Counted from the stretch's first letter, positions 25,804 to 34,606 are shown. The stretch: 64,000 nucleotides of DNA from DRYS01 sp964491605 (GCA_964491605.1 CAZBGY010000005.1:1-64000), one strand, 5' to 3'. Translations and numbers: made by a program. The notes: a model not told the origin generated them from the sequence alone.

Positions 25804-27237
25804 ATGGATTTAGGTGTATGCAGAGTCGTGTCTTCCTCACCTATACGTTTCACGTTAGAAGTTGAAGCTCCTAGACATAGATTACCGGAGCTTATAGGTT
25901 TCATCGAACAGATGATATCATTGAAACTTCGTATACCACCATTCCTAATACAGCATAGCTTCCATCTAGGTTATAACGTCATCACATTTACGCTAAGCTA
26001 TGGCTTTGAATGGAGTATCTACGCTGTGATATACATAGATCAAACCGTTATATTGGATGTATACTGTTATGGCAATCCCCCAACCGAGACGATTGAGAGT
26101 ATAAAGGATGTGGTATGTTATGCTATCCGTTCGTTCGAGGATTACGTGAGACGTTCATCTATATTCTTAACGTTTGTTGAGTCTGCTAGTATATATCCGG
26201 ATAAATATATTTCTCGTAAAGGTAAAATTATAGAGAAGCTATTCTCAGACAATATGCTTCCGTTCTTCCTACTTTTCATGATGCTGAATATAATGTTATT
26301 CGCAATATTCCAATATTACGCTCCATTTATGCTTGTCCTTCTACAGCTTATAATTCTATTAAATGCTGACAATATAATGATGAGTATGGCTGATTGGGCT
26401 TTAAACGAGAAACGTAGACATATATATGTAGTCCAGTATATATTATCGCCTCAAGAGTATGAATGGTTCGTATCGAATTTCACCCAAGATAGACTGATGG
26501 AGGTAAAGAAAGCTATATTCGAGGAAACCTTAGCTTTAGGTAATACACCTGAACCTGAAGTTATCAGTAGGATTTTTTCCCTCTACGGATTCCAAGCATC
26601 CCCAGACAAGATAGTGATACATTCATTCGATATATTCGACATAGTAGAGGATGCTAGGAGGAGATATAATCTTCCTAGGATTAAACTAGCTTTGATCAAT
26701 ACGCTTGTAGCGAACGCAGCGGCTACAGGAATCATACCATGGAAATCGGCGATCATAGTAACCACAGGGCTTCTAGCTAAGCTTAATAAGGCTGAAGTTG
26801 AAGCAGTCGTAGGACATGAACTAAGTCATGTGAAGAATGTGGATCCATTCATACTCTTCATAGTATCTGTAGCGGAATATCTCCTTAGAATATACATACT
26901 CTACCCGATAGTCATACTACTGCCATTCATATACTTCCCTCTAGCATTCTTTACGATATACTTTGTAGGCAAATTCCTAGAAGCTAGAGCTGACTTAGAA
27001 TCAGCTATTAGACTCGGCAATCCTAAGGCTCTGGCTGAAGCTCTCTACAAGATAGGGTATTCTAGGCTTATGCACGAGAAAGCTTACGGAGCTGGGTCGT
27101 GGCTAAATTTCGACCCGCATCCGCCGCTATACTTCAGGATTAGAAGGCTTGAATCTCTAACAGGAAACGAGCGAATCTCCCATATAACTCTCAGATCGAT
27201 CTATGATGTCCTAAAAGGGTTTTTATCATCCATATAA
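25804..27237 (+). CDS. M48-family membrane metalloprotease
   Basis: A 477-residue protein. The first ~130 residues are a soluble domain with no recognised family; two hydrophobic segments follow (about 155-190). The zinc site is H338-E339-x2-H342 in GHELSHVKN, with a second hydrophobic region after it and the third ligand in EARADLESA, as in HtpX/Ste24-type M48 proteases. It should act at the membrane on misfolded or tail-exposed proteins. A TTTATC element 28 nt upstream and absence of an SD suggest leaderless expression. Its end overlaps the convergent nep1 by 12 bp. Confidence 0.85.
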   Translation: MDLGVCRVVSSSPIRFTLEVEAPRHRLPELIGFIEQMISLKLRIPPFLIQHSFHLGYNVITFTLSYGFEWSIYAVIYIDQTVILDVYCYGNPPTETIESIKDVVCYAIRSFEDYVRRSSIFLTFVESASIYPDKYISRKGKIIEKLFSDNMLPFFLLFMMLNIMLFAIFQYYAPFMLVLLQLIILLNADNIMMSMADWALNEKRRHIYVVQYILSPQEYEWFVSNFTQDRLMEVKKAIFEETLALGNTPEPEVISRIFSLYGFQASPDKIVIHSFDIFDIVEDARRRYNLPRIKLALINTLVANAAATGIIPWKSAIIVTTGLLAKLNKAEVEAVVGHELSHVKNVDPFILFIVSVAEYLLRIYILYPIVILLPFIYFPLAFFTIYFVGKFLEARADLESAIRLGNPKALAEALYKIGYSRLMHEKAYGAGSWLNFDPHPPLYFRIRRLESLTGNERISHITLRSIYDVLKGFLSSI

Positions 27238-27951
27238 TCTCAGAATACTTATCCTTCTCTCATCTAAACCTAAAGCTTCCTCGAAACTATGGACAATCCT
27301 AGCGGTAACTATCCATGCATGCATCGGTTTAGGATCTATACATACAACCTCATCTAATAATTTCAACGTATCTTCGGAGAATTCTCCATGAGGAAAACCA
27401 CCTACGACTACAGCAGGTTTTCTATACTCTATAAGCCTAGATGCTAACTTAGCTACAGTTTCAGGTTTACCCCTTTCAGATAAACCTACGATGATATCCG
27501 GCTTAGTCTCTTCGATAAGAACCTTAAATGTTTCGCGATGAAGCTCTAATAGGGGCTCCTCGGATTTTGGAGGAACCTTACCATACTTGAATAACTGTCT
27601 TACTATACCATGAAATCTGAGATGATTCTTAGGTATCCTAACCTTAGGGTTTATATGTATCACATTATTACCGTATGTATGCACATGAACATCCAGCATG
27701 CCTTCCCAGCACAGAGGCGTTTCTAACGCTGAGAGGAGTATATAGTGAACTATATCTGGCCTACCACGCTTCTCAGAATTCTTCAGCCTTAACATTGCAT
27801 GGTGATGGTAGCTTCTATCCAGTATTATGTAGTCTACATCGACCCCGATCTTTCTGGCATACCGCTTTATATCAGGATGACTCTTAAGTTCATCTGGTAT
27901 AAGCTCTAAAGCCGATTCTGCGGCGATTAGTACGAGTTTCTCGAAAACCAT
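27226..27951 (-). CDS. nep1: Ribosomal RNA small subunit methyltransferase Nep1 (Emg1)
   Basis: A 241-residue SPOUT-class methyltransferase that N1-methylates a pseudouridine in helix 35 of 16S rRNA. The RPDIVHYILL motif (about 63-72), PKNHLRFHGIVRQL and VVGGFPHGEF (about 196-205) are characteristic. It is divergent from the small ORF/rnp4 operon, and the two share a TATA-like region with a GGAGGTACCTCC palindrome. Both neighbours serve RNA maturation. Confidence 0.95.
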   Translation of the reverse strand: MVFEKLVLIAAESALELIPDELKSHPDIKRYARKIGVDVDYIILDRSYHHHAMLRLKNSEKRGRPDIVHYILLSALETPLCWEGMLDVHVHTYGNNVIHINPKVRIPKNHLRFHGIVRQLFKYGKVPPKSEEPLLELHRETFKVLIEETKPDIIVGLSERGKPETVAKLASRLIEYRKPAVVVGGFPHGEFSEDTLKLLDEVVCIDPKPMHAWIVTARIVHSFEEALGLDERRISILRLYG

Positions 27952-27966
27952 ATACTAGCGTATCTT

Positions 27967-27992
27967 GGAGGTACCTCCTAGATATACTTTAT
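27967..27992. promoter_or_regulatory. Shared divergent promoter with perfect 12-bp palindrome
   Basis: GGAGGTACCTCC (27967-27978) is a perfect palindrome, followed by GATATACTTTATG (27981-27993), which can serve as TATA box in both directions: about 25 nt from the ATG at 28011 and about 30 nt from the nep1 start at 27951. A dimeric regulator could control both sides. No regulator is identified. Confidence 0.4.
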
Positions 27993-28010
27993 GTAACAGG
28001 CAGAATTTTT

Positions 28011-28169
28011 ATGAGCGTTCAATCCGATATCTATCTGATGAGCGTAACGACCGCTATGCATTACAACTACGAAGCTAGTAGAGGAGTTATACGATTTCCA
28101 GAGGTTGGAATGGATCATTGTAATAAAGGATTGCCTATCAGCGATACTATACGGTTTTTGGTGATATAG
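28011..28169 (+). CDS. Small unrecognised ORF, probably leaderless, directly before rnp4
   Basis: A 52-codon frame starts at ATG 28011, about 25 nt after a TATA-like GATATACTTT, and ends with TAG at 28167-28169, immediately before the rnp4 TTG at 28170. The product begins MSVQSDIYLMSV and later has GVIRFPEVGMDH; I do not recognise it. The exact abutment and the rnp4 SD (GGTGAT) inside its last codons suggest translational coupling. It could be a real small protein or a leader peptide; an internal ATG at 28038 is a possible second start. Confidence 0.4.
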   Translation: MSVQSDIYLMSVTTAMHYNYEASRGVIRFPEVGMDHCNKGLPISDTIRFLVI

Positions 28170-28469
28170 TTGAAAAGTAGGAAGAAGCTAACTCTAGAAC
28201 GTATAGAAAGATTATTTGAACTGGCATTGAGATACTTCGAAGAGAATCCTGAAAGAGCGGATAGATATGTAGAAATAGCTCGAAGAATATCTATGAAAAC
28301 AAAGGTCAGAATCCCGAGGATATATAAGAGATACCTTATATGCAAGGGATGCAAGCGTCTAATAGTACCAGGCTACACATGCCGAATAAGGATAAGATCT
28401 AAAGGAGCTACTAGGGTTGTTATAACATGTCTTAGATGCGGTACCATCAAAAGAATACCTGTGAAATAA
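28170..28469 (+). CDS. rnp4: RNase P protein component 4 (Rpp21/Rpr2)
   Basis: A 99-residue Rpr2/Rpp21 family protein. N-terminal helices (RIERLFELALRYFEENPERA region, about 10-29) are followed by a zinc ribbon with CKGC and a second Cys pair (C near 70, then CLRC). It binds the specificity domain side of RNase P RNA with Rpp29. The TTG start has GGTGAT six nt upstream. Together with rnp2 and rnp3 at 17-18 kb, three RNase P proteins are in this window. Confidence 0.92.
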   Translation: MKSRKKLTLERIERLFELALRYFEENPERADRYVEIARRISMKTKVRIPRIYKRYLICKGCKRLIVPGYTCRIRIRSKGATRVVITCLRCGTIKRIPVK

Positions 28470-28504
28470 TAGCTTTACTATTACTATCAATGATTAAGTT
28501 ATTG

Positions 28505-28813
28505 CTAACCGAATAATGCGGCTAATCCTTCTAAAGCTCCTTCCTCTTCCTTCTTCTCCTCCTTCTCCTCCTTCTTAGCTTCTACAGCTTTAGATTCCTC
28601 TTTACCAGCAGCTACCATAGTAGGAGCAGACATAGCTACACCTACAGATTTTATAACCTCTCCTATATCTACTCCTGATAATGCCGCTACCAGTGATTTA
28701 ATCCTAGCTTCATCTGCCGTTAAGGATGCTGCATTCAATACCCTTCTTAAATTCTCCTCATCTATCCTCTGTCCTGAATGATAGAGTAGTAAAGCCGCGT
28801 AGATATACTCCAA
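28505..28813 (-). CDS. rpl12: 50S ribosomal protein P1 (L12e)
   Basis: A 102-residue stalk protein with the helical dimerisation domain (MEYIYAALLLYHSG), an alanine-rich hinge, a charged Lys/Glu stretch and the C-terminal LEGLAALFG that recruits translation GTPases. The same ending is found on L10/P0. TTG start with GGAGGTGA. It is the last gene of the L1-L10-L12 operon. Confidence 0.96.
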   Translation of the reverse strand: MEYIYAALLLYHSGQRIDEENLRRVLNAASLTADEARIKSLVAALSGVDIGEVIKSVGVAMSAPTMVAAGKEESKAVEAKKEEKEEKKEEEGALEGLAALFG

Positions 28814-28826
28814 ATACTCTCACCTC

Positions 28827-29777
28827 CTATCCGAAGAGGGCGGCTAACCCTTCTAACCCCTCCTCCTTCTCACTAAGTTCCTCTTCCTCTTTTAAAGTTT
28901 CTCTTTCCTTCATCTTCTCTTCGACTATCGAGTATAGCGCTTTAGCGACAGCAACAGCTTTCAGTATATTGTTTACGATCAATTCAGGTATAGGTAAGTT
29001 TATGACAGAAGCCAGGGATAATGCTTCGCTATATGCTTTCAAGATCAACGTCGGTAAAACCTCTGCGGCTGGATAGTATATGTTAATCGCCAGGTTAAGA
29101 GCCTCAGTTACTGCTTCCCTTAACTTCTCCTTATATCTATCTACATCTACCTTAAGAAGATCCTCAGATATGAATACTCCATCGGTTAGAGCCCCCTTAG
29201 GATTAAGCCATACAGTTATAGGCTTTATACCGAGCTTAGATAGGATATTAGCAACTTCTAGGGAGATCTTCTCACCCTTACGCGCTATAATCTTACTCTT
29301 AACGACATATATAGTACCTTTAACTATTCTGGTTTCTATCCCTAGTTGACTGAAATCGCTTATCGCAGGTCCTGGCGGAATACCTGTATCACCTTCAGGT
29401 ATTACTATATCCTCTGGAGCTATATCCCCAGGTGATGGAGTTACCGCGATCCGGCTTCCATATAGATCCAAATAGACTTTAAATGGATTCTCCTTAGTAA
29501 ATATAAATACGTTTTCATCACTTAATATCGATTTAAATTTTTCAACTTCACTATTTTCACCATAAACTTCTTCTAAAGCTTTCCTAAATAACGTATTCTT
29601 CGCTACTTTAAAGAGTAGTCTTCCCTTAAATTTAGTCCTTAAATCATGCAGATAATTCGCATTAACCTTATATAGTCTAGCTACGATGATCGTAGGATAG
29701 CTAGATAAAAGATTCTTCAATTCATTTAACTGCTCTTTCTTCTTCTCTCTTCTAGCAGATAACCTTATGGTAGACAT
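28827..29777 (-). CDS. rplP0: 50S ribosomal protein L10 (P0)
   Basis: A 316-residue acidic stalk base protein, N-terminal L10 domain (LLSSYPTIIVARLYKV), insertion domain specific to archaea and eukaryotes (PSPGDIAPEDIVIPEGDTGI region), helices that bind L12 dimers, and the C-terminal EEGLEGLAALFG. SD GGAGG lies 7 nt before the ATG. Between L1 and L12, spacings of 3 and 13 bp show one operon. Confidence 0.97.
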   Translation of the reverse strand: MSTIRLSARREKKKEQLNELKNLLSSYPTIIVARLYKVNANYLHDLRTKFKGRLLFKVAKNTLFRKALEEVYGENSEVEKFKSILSDENVFIFTKENPFKVYLDLYGSRIAVTPSPGDIAPEDIVIPEGDTGIPPGPAISDFSQLGIETRIVKGTIYVVKSKIIARKGEKISLEVANILSKLGIKPITVWLNPKGALTDGVFISEDLLKVDVDRYKEKLREAVTEALNLAINIYYPAAEVLPTLILKAYSEALSLASVINLPIPELIVNNILKAVAVAKALYSIVEEKMKERETLKEEEELSEKEEGLEGLAALFG

Positions 29778-29780
29778 ACT

Positions 29781-30455
29781 TCAACCTCCGCTTAAGCTTA
29801 TCTTAACAGCTGGGGTCATCGTACCTTTCACATATATACTCTCAATATTCCCGATACCCTTAGGTACTCTACTGATAATTCTAGATAAAACGGCTTCTAT
29901 ATTCTCCACTACTTCATCTATACTCATGCCTTCAACGCCCACTCTGCACTTAACCTGTGGGCTAGTTCTAACCCTAATCCTCACGCTACTTCTAAGAGAT
30001 TTTATAGTATCCTCTAGGGGTGTAGTTAGAGTGATGGGGGTAGGCATCTTCCCCCTTGGACCTAAAACCGCACCTAGATATCTACCTACAAGACCCATAT
30101 GCTGAGCTTCAGCTAAGAAGAAATCGTATTCTCTAGCTAACTTCTTCCCTTTCCTTCTATCACTAGCATATAAAGTGAGATCGTTGGGATCTATAATTAG
30201 ATCCACACCGATATTCTTCGCGTGAGAAGCTAAAGCACCTGAAGCTACCACACATATCTTGGCAGGCTTCCCGGAGCCATACGGTAAACTGATAACATCC
30301 ATAAATCTATTCTCAGGCTTCTTCAGATCGATATCCCTAAGATTCACTATAAGCTCTATTGATTGCTTAAACTTTCGGCTACTCTCCTCTATGAATCTGA
30401 AGACTTCTTCTACCCCCTTCCTCAGCATATCACGTTGCATCCTTGTAAAGCTCAT
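29781..30455 (-). CDS. rpl1: 50S ribosomal protein L1
   Basis: A 224-residue L1 protein of the large subunit stalk. The conserved GPRGKMPTP motif (about 143-151, GAVLGPRGKMP) and the LIVNLRDIDLKKPENRF start identify it. In methanogenic archaea L1 represses its own operon by binding its mRNA leader; I could not confirm such a site here. TATA-like AAATTTATTAAGG near 30500-30511 lies upstream. L11 is not in this operon; it sits with Spt5/SecE at 50.6 kb. Confidence 0.96.
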   Translation of the reverse strand: MSFTRMQRDMLRKGVEEVFRFIEESSRKFKQSIELIVNLRDIDLKKPENRFMDVISLPYGSGKPAKICVVASGALASHAKNIGVDLIIDPNDLTLYASDRRKGKKLAREYDFFLAEAQHMGLVGRYLGAVLGPRGKMPTPITLTTPLEDTIKSLRSSVRIRVRTSPQVKCRVGVEGMSIDEVVENIEAVLSRIISRVPKGIGNIESIYVKGTMTPAVKISLSGG

Positions 30456-30534
30456 CGATTAAACCCCGACTGGCTTACTCATATGGAGCACTACAATCCT
30501 TAATAAATTTTCCACTTCACGTAACATATAAATC

Positions 30535-30561
30535 TTTATATATAAGTTAGAGTCACTCTAA
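30535..30561 (+). promoter_or_regulatory. TATA box and perfect palindromic operator of the metal-uptake operon
   Basis: TTTATATATA (30535-30544) is followed by TTAGAGTCACTCTAA (30547-30561), a 7-1-7 perfect palindrome with further A/T symmetry outside. The transcript start is expected at the GTG at 30565, so the operator fills the space between TATA box and initiation site. Since the first gene codes for a DtxR/MntR-type metalloregulator, autorepression in response to metal is the simplest reading. Confidence 0.7.
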
Positions 30562-30564
30562 TTT

Positions 30565-30978
30565 GTGCTTACATATCTTGAATCGAGATATCTTCTCACC
30601 ATATATAAGGAGGGTGGTATCTCGAAGTATGTTAAGCCATCGAGGATAGCAGAATTATTCAACGTAAAGACACCTACATCCATATTCATTCTCCAGGGCC
30701 TCGTTCTAAAGGGATATATCACGTATACACCCAGGATAGGTGTTAAGCTAACTATTGAAGGATTGAACTATGTAATGAATCTTCTGCATAATCATAGGGT
30801 TTTGGAGTGTTTCCTCCACAACATCCTAGGATTTACGAAGGAGGAGGCTCATGAGGAATCTTCGAAAATAGATTTCTTTATATCGGATAAATTTTCAGAA
30901 TCATTGTGTAAACTATTAAATACACCTGAATACTGCCCATGCGGCTTTAAAATCCCCCATAGACATTTAGGGGGGTGA
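30565..30978 (+). CDS. DtxR/MntR-family metal-dependent transcriptional regulator
   Basis: A 137-residue protein with an N-terminal winged helix (LESRYLLTIYKEGG, then PSRIAELFNVKTPTSI and YTPRIGVKLTIEG) and a dimerisation/metal-binding domain (HNHRVLECFLHNILGF, EEAHEESSKIDFFISD) ending CPCGFKIPHRH. It lacks the SH3-like third domain of DtxR, as MntR does. The gene is probably leaderless with GTG at its transcript start. It heads a four-gene operon with a metal ABC transporter and should repress it when metal is bound. Confidence 0.88.
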   Translation: MLTYLESRYLLTIYKEGGISKYVKPSRIAELFNVKTPTSIFILQGLVLKGYITYTPRIGVKLTIEGLNYVMNLLHNHRVLECFLHNILGFTKEEAHEESSKIDFFISDKFSESLCKLLNTPEYCPCGFKIPHRHLGG

Positions 30979-30983
30979 AATTT

Positions 30984-31949
30984 ATGCGCATCACAATACC
31001 GTTAACTCTACTCCTATTATTCGTGAATTTGCTCAGTATACCTTTAACCACTTATGACAAGATTAAGGTTGTTGCAACGATAGAGCCTCTAGCGTTGATA
31101 GTTAGGGATATCGGAGGGGATAGAGTGGATGTATTTACGATAGTACCTGCCTATATGGATCCACATGTATATGCACCTAAACCTGAAGATAGAATCCTCG
31201 TAGAGAGGGCTGATATACTAGTATGTATAGGTAGGGAGGAATTCCTAGGATATTTCGAAGGAACTCCGGCTATCAAGCTTGGGTGGGAGAATTGGAGCCG
31301 CGGTATGTATATACCTGGCGGTAACCCACATTACGTATGGCTTTTCCCACGGAACGCAGCTATCATCGCTGAAGCTATCTATAGGGTCTTATCAAGTATA
31401 GATCCTGATGGAAGAGATTACTATGCATATAGACTCGAACATTTTAATAAGGGTCTTCAAGGATTGGATGGATGGATAGAAGCTTATAAAAGAGCCTATA
31501 TGTTAAGCCAGGTTAAAGTGGCTTTAGCCGGATCACATATGGAGCCATTATTGGAGTATCTAGATATAGAGATCACCGGTATACTTATAAGAGGTGAAAA
31601 AGCTGTAGCACCTAGGGATATAGCTGAATTTAGGGATTCAGCTAAATCTGCAGATGCGATACTTGTCCATCTACTTGAATATGAACTCGACGAGGGTAGA
31701 ATCGCTAACGAGATCTCGAAAGAGATAGGGGTCCCTATCATGGTATTCAATCCGTTACCTGCCGGATGTGAAGATAGTTATATCGAGTACATAAAAGTGG
31801 TATCCTATGGGCTGTTGGCATCGTTAGCTAACGTGAAATTAGGATATTCCAGTAGAGCAGCTTCCCCGGAGCTATGTATAGTAGCCGTAGCTTCGCTTAC
31901 AACTATATCTGTTCTCCTATTGTTCCTAGTTGTAAGGTACAGGAGGTGA
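30984..31949 (+). CDS. znuA: Zn/Mn ABC transporter substrate-binding protein (ZnuA/TroA family)
   Basis: A 321-residue lipoprotein-like or membrane-anchored binding protein. An N-terminal signal segment (about 3-18) and a C-terminal transmembrane anchor (about 296-316, followed by RYRR) frame the cluster A-I fold. Metal ligand candidates are the His in MDPHVYAPKP, His in GGNPHYVW, and Glu/His in GSHMEP, with an acidic residue near the end. The ATG at 30984 is used because GGGGGTGA lies 5 nt before it. It overlaps nothing but directly follows the regulator. Confidence 0.88.
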   Translation: MRITIPLTLLLLFVNLLSIPLTTYDKIKVVATIEPLALIVRDIGGDRVDVFTIVPAYMDPHVYAPKPEDRILVERADILVCIGREEFLGYFEGTPAIKLGWENWSRGMYIPGGNPHYVWLFPRNAAIIAEAIYRVLSSIDPDGRDYYAYRLEHFNKGLQGLDGWIEAYKRAYMLSQVKVALAGSHMEPLLEYLDIEITGILIRGEKAVAPRDIAEFRDSAKSADAILVHLLEYELDEGRIANEISKEIGVPIMVFNPLPAGCEDSYIEYIKVVSYGLLASLANVKLGYSSRAASPELCIVAVASLTTISVLLLFLVVRYRR

Positions 31950-31953
31950 ATTT

Positions 31954-32730
31954 ATGGAGCCTCTGATAGAATCTATGAATGTAGAGCTAGAGTTTAATGG
32001 TAAACCTGTACTTTCCGACATAAGCTTCAGAATAGTTAAACCTGAGCTTATGCTTATATTAGGCCCAAATGGAGCTGGAAAGACCACGCTGTTAAAGCTG
32101 ATCGCAGGTATATTAAAGCCATCTTCAGGTTTTATACGGGTGCTAGGTAGAGATCCTTGCAGGGATAGATCGATCAGGAAGTTTATAGGTTATGTTCCTC
32201 AAAGAGAGAGGATCGATCCCAGAATGCCTATGCTCGTTAAAGATGTAATCCTTATGGGTAAACTTCTTTCGAAGACGCCTCCTAGGATTGTTACATATAG
32301 AGATGAAGAAGAGGCACTAGGTATAGCTTCCAAGCTCGGTATAGAAAATTTATGGTATGAGCCATACTCGCATCTATCTGGTGGGGAACAGCAGAGGGTA
32401 TTAATAGCTAGAGCGTTAGCTTCAAATCCTAAGATATTACTCCTAGATGAGCCTTTCTCAGCTATAGATGCATCTTCCATAAAGAGTATAGCTAATATAG
32501 TGTATGATGAATATCGTAGGGGAGTATGTGCTATAGTTGTTCTTCATGATGCAAACCCTCTGATGGGGTATGCTACCAAGATCCTACTTCTCAATAAACG
32601 CTTAGTAGCTTTCGGCGATCCAGATATAACTTTAAAGGAAGATTTACTCGAGAAGACGTATATGCGTGCTGTACACTTCTACGTGAAGGATGGGGTAAGG
32701 CTCATCGGAGGTGTGGATTCACATGCTTGA
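31954..32730 (+). CDS. znuC: Zn/Mn ABC transporter ATP-binding protein
   Basis: A 258-residue ATPase with Walker A GPNGAGKTT (about 38-46), Q-loop YVPQRE, signature LSGGEQQRV (about 142-150), Walker B ILLLDEPFS (about 163-171) and HD in VVLHDANP. The position between ZnuA- and ZnuB-like genes assigns it to metal import. GGAGGTGA is found 5 nt before the ATG. Its end overlaps the permease start by 8 bp. Confidence 0.92.
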   Translation: MEPLIESMNVELEFNGKPVLSDISFRIVKPELMLILGPNGAGKTTLLKLIAGILKPSSGFIRVLGRDPCRDRSIRKFIGYVPQRERIDPRMPMLVKDVILMGKLLSKTPPRIVTYRDEEEALGIASKLGIENLWYEPYSHLSGGEQQRVLIARALASNPKILLLDEPFSAIDASSIKSIANIVYDEYRRGVCAIVVLHDANPLMGYATKILLLNKRLVAFGDPDITLKEDLLEKTYMRAVHFYVKDGVRLIGGVDSHA

Positions 32731-33574
32731 TATCCTATCCCCACTGATAGTTAAAGCCCTAATAGCGACGGTAATAGCTAGTATAGTTTCCGCGAGTATA
32801 AGCGTACACATAGTATTGAGGGGGTTATCGGCGTTGGGAGCTGCCTTAGCTCATGCAGCATTAGCCGGAGCTACGTTAGCTCTAACCCTAAATGCTAATC
32901 CGACACTAGGCGCTCTGATAGCTAGCATGATGTTTGCAGTCCTGTCAGGATATAGCGAGGAAAAGATCGGGGGGAGAAGCGATATGGTTATAGGCATGAT
33001 TTTCGGCTCATCCACGGCTATAGCTGTTCTAGCTATAGCGTTAAGCAGCCCATATATATCATCGGCATGGCGTTTTCTAGTAGGAGACGTACTGGGTATA
33101 ACGGATTACGAGCTTATAGAACTTATATCCGTAGGTATAGTGATTGTAATCATACTGATATTATTCCACGGAGAGTTGAAATATACGTTATTCGATCCAG
33201 AAGCAGCCGAAGCATATGGTTTAAACACAAGGTTCTATAGATACCTAATATTGCTGTTAGCCGCGCTTTGCACCGTGATAAATCTTAGAATCGTAGGTTC
33301 ACTACTCACAGAACTTCTCATAGCTGCTCCAGCTATAATCGCCTATGAGTTCGCTCATAGTTTTGAAAAACTCAGGGATCAAGCTATAGCCGTCACACTA
33401 TTCTCATCAATAGCAGGATTCATCGTAGCTATCATACTGAATCTACCCATAAGCGGGGTAATAGGTGTAACCATGCTCCTCGTATACATCATAGCATCCA
33501 TCCTATCGGTGAAACGGAGAAGATGCAGGTCAAAAACCTGTATAAGATACGCTAAAGAAACCTTTGGAGAATAA
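32723..33574 (+). CDS. znuB: Zn/Mn ABC transporter permease (ABC-3 family)
   Basis: A 283-residue ABC-3 permease with about eight hydrophobic helices. The EAA-like coupling region is seen as FDPEAAEAYGLNTRFYRYL (about 160-178). ATG 32723 with GGAGGTG upstream is chosen over the GTG at 32711. It completes the metal import operon regulated by the DtxR/MntR-like protein. Its end is 16 bp from the convergent 2-hydroxyacid dehydrogenase. Confidence 0.9.
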   Translation: MLDILSPLIVKALIATVIASIVSASISVHIVLRGLSALGAALAHAALAGATLALTLNANPTLGALIASMMFAVLSGYSEEKIGGRSDMVIGMIFGSSTAIAVLAIALSSPYISSAWRFLVGDVLGITDYELIELISVGIVIVIILILFHGELKYTLFDPEAAEAYGLNTRFYRYLILLLAALCTVINLRIVGSLLTELLIAAPAIIAYEFAHSFEKLRDQAIAVTLFSSIAGFIVAIILNLPISGVIGVTMLLVYIIASILSVKRRRCRSKTCIRYAKETFGE

Positions 33575-33589
33575 GGAGCGGCAGCGAAA

Positions 33590-34606
33590 CTATATAACCT
33601 TAACTTTATCGAGCGGCCTTATCTTCAGTACATTAGGATTAGCTAAGGCTGGAGGCATCTCCCCCTTCAATACTGCTACAAGATTTTTAGCAGCCATCTC
33701 AGCCATAGCCGATCTAGCTTCCTCAGAAGCACTAGCTATGTGCGGTGCGGCTACCAAGTTATCGAGCGCCAATAGAGGGTTATCCTTGGGTGTAGGTTCC
33801 TGCTCCCATACATCTATACCTGCAGCCCTTATCCACCTCTCTTTTAACGCTCTGTATAAGGCTTTCTCATCGACTACAGGCCCTCTAGATGTGTTAACTA
33901 GGATCGCTGTAGGCTTCATCATCCTAAGCTCCTTCTCACCTATGAGATGATAAGTATCCTTAGTTAACGGTACATGGATGCTTATGAAATCGGCATTCCT
34001 CAATACATCCTCGAGGCTTCTATATTCCACTCCCAGTTTAGATTCTTCATCTGGAGGCAGTCTGTAGACATCGTAGTATATAATCTTCATGTTGAATCCC
34101 TTAGCCCTTTCAGCTACAGCTCTTCCTATCCTCCCTAACCCTATTATACCTAGGGTCTTACCATATACATCTACCCCTAAGAGCATGAATGGATTCCAAG
34201 GCTTATCCCATTTACCCTCTTTAACATACCTATCGGCTTCACATACTCTTCTAGCAGCTGCTAGCATTAAAGCCCAAGCGAAATCTGCTGTAGCATTCGT
34301 AAGCACTCCTGGAGTATAGCAGACGTAGATCCCCCTCTTAGTAGCAGCGTCTACATCTATATGATCATAGCCTACACTGTATGTACTTATAACTTTAAGG
34401 TTAGGAGCAGCATCCATAACCTCAGCGTCTATCTTATCCGTCAGCAGGCATAGAAGACCATCCTTATCCCTTATCTTCTCGATCAAAACGTTTCTCGGTG
34501 GAGGATAGTCTACATCAGGCCATACCTCGTAATCGCAGTATTCGCTTATAATCTCTAAGCCGGGTGAAAGTATTTTCCTAGTTACATACACTTTAGGTCT
34601 AGCCAT
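33590..34606 (-). CDS. D-2-hydroxyacid dehydrogenase (glyoxylate reductase type)
   Basis: A 338-residue NAD(P)-dependent dehydrogenase. The Rossmann motif GLGRIGRAVAERA (about 152-164) and the catalytic triad Arg (NTSRGPVVD, about 238), Glu (EQEPTP) and His (PHIASAS) are all visible. It resembles archaeal GyaR, which reduces glyoxylate or hydroxypyruvate, but substrate range within this family is wide. CAGGTGGTG precedes the ATG. It is a single-gene unit between convergent znuB and the transaldolase-like gene. Confidence 0.88.
   Translation of the reverse strand: MARPKVYVTRKILSPGLEIISEYCDYEVWPDVDYPPPRNVLIEKIRDKDGLLCLLTDKIDAEVMDAAPNLKVISTYSVGYDHIDVDAATKRGIYVCYTPGVLTNATADFAWALMLAAARRVCEADRYVKEGKWDKPWNPFMLLGVDVYGKTLGIIGLGRIGRAVAERAKGFNMKIIYYDVYRLPPDEESKLGVEYRSLEDVLRNADFISIHVPLTKDTYHLIGEKELRMMKPTAILVNTSRGPVVDEKALYRALKERWIRAAGIDVWEQEPTPKDNPLLALDNLVAAPHIASASEEARSAMAEMAAKNLVAVLKGEMPPALANPNVLKIRPLDKVKVI

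Noticed and set aside
28021..28100. TGATGA at 28036 considered as a C/D box guide RNA
   Set aside because: No matching D box (CTGA) or internal D'/C' pair at proper spacing.
28726..29076. Forward frame antisense to L12 and L10 genes
   Set aside because: Serine-rich complement of the Glu/Lys/Ala-rich stalk proteins, a typical shadow.
33564..33950. Forward-strand frame opposite the 2-hydroxyacid dehydrogenase
   Set aside because: It is the antisense shadow of a clearly identified gene, rich in Ser, Ala and Pro, with no family features.
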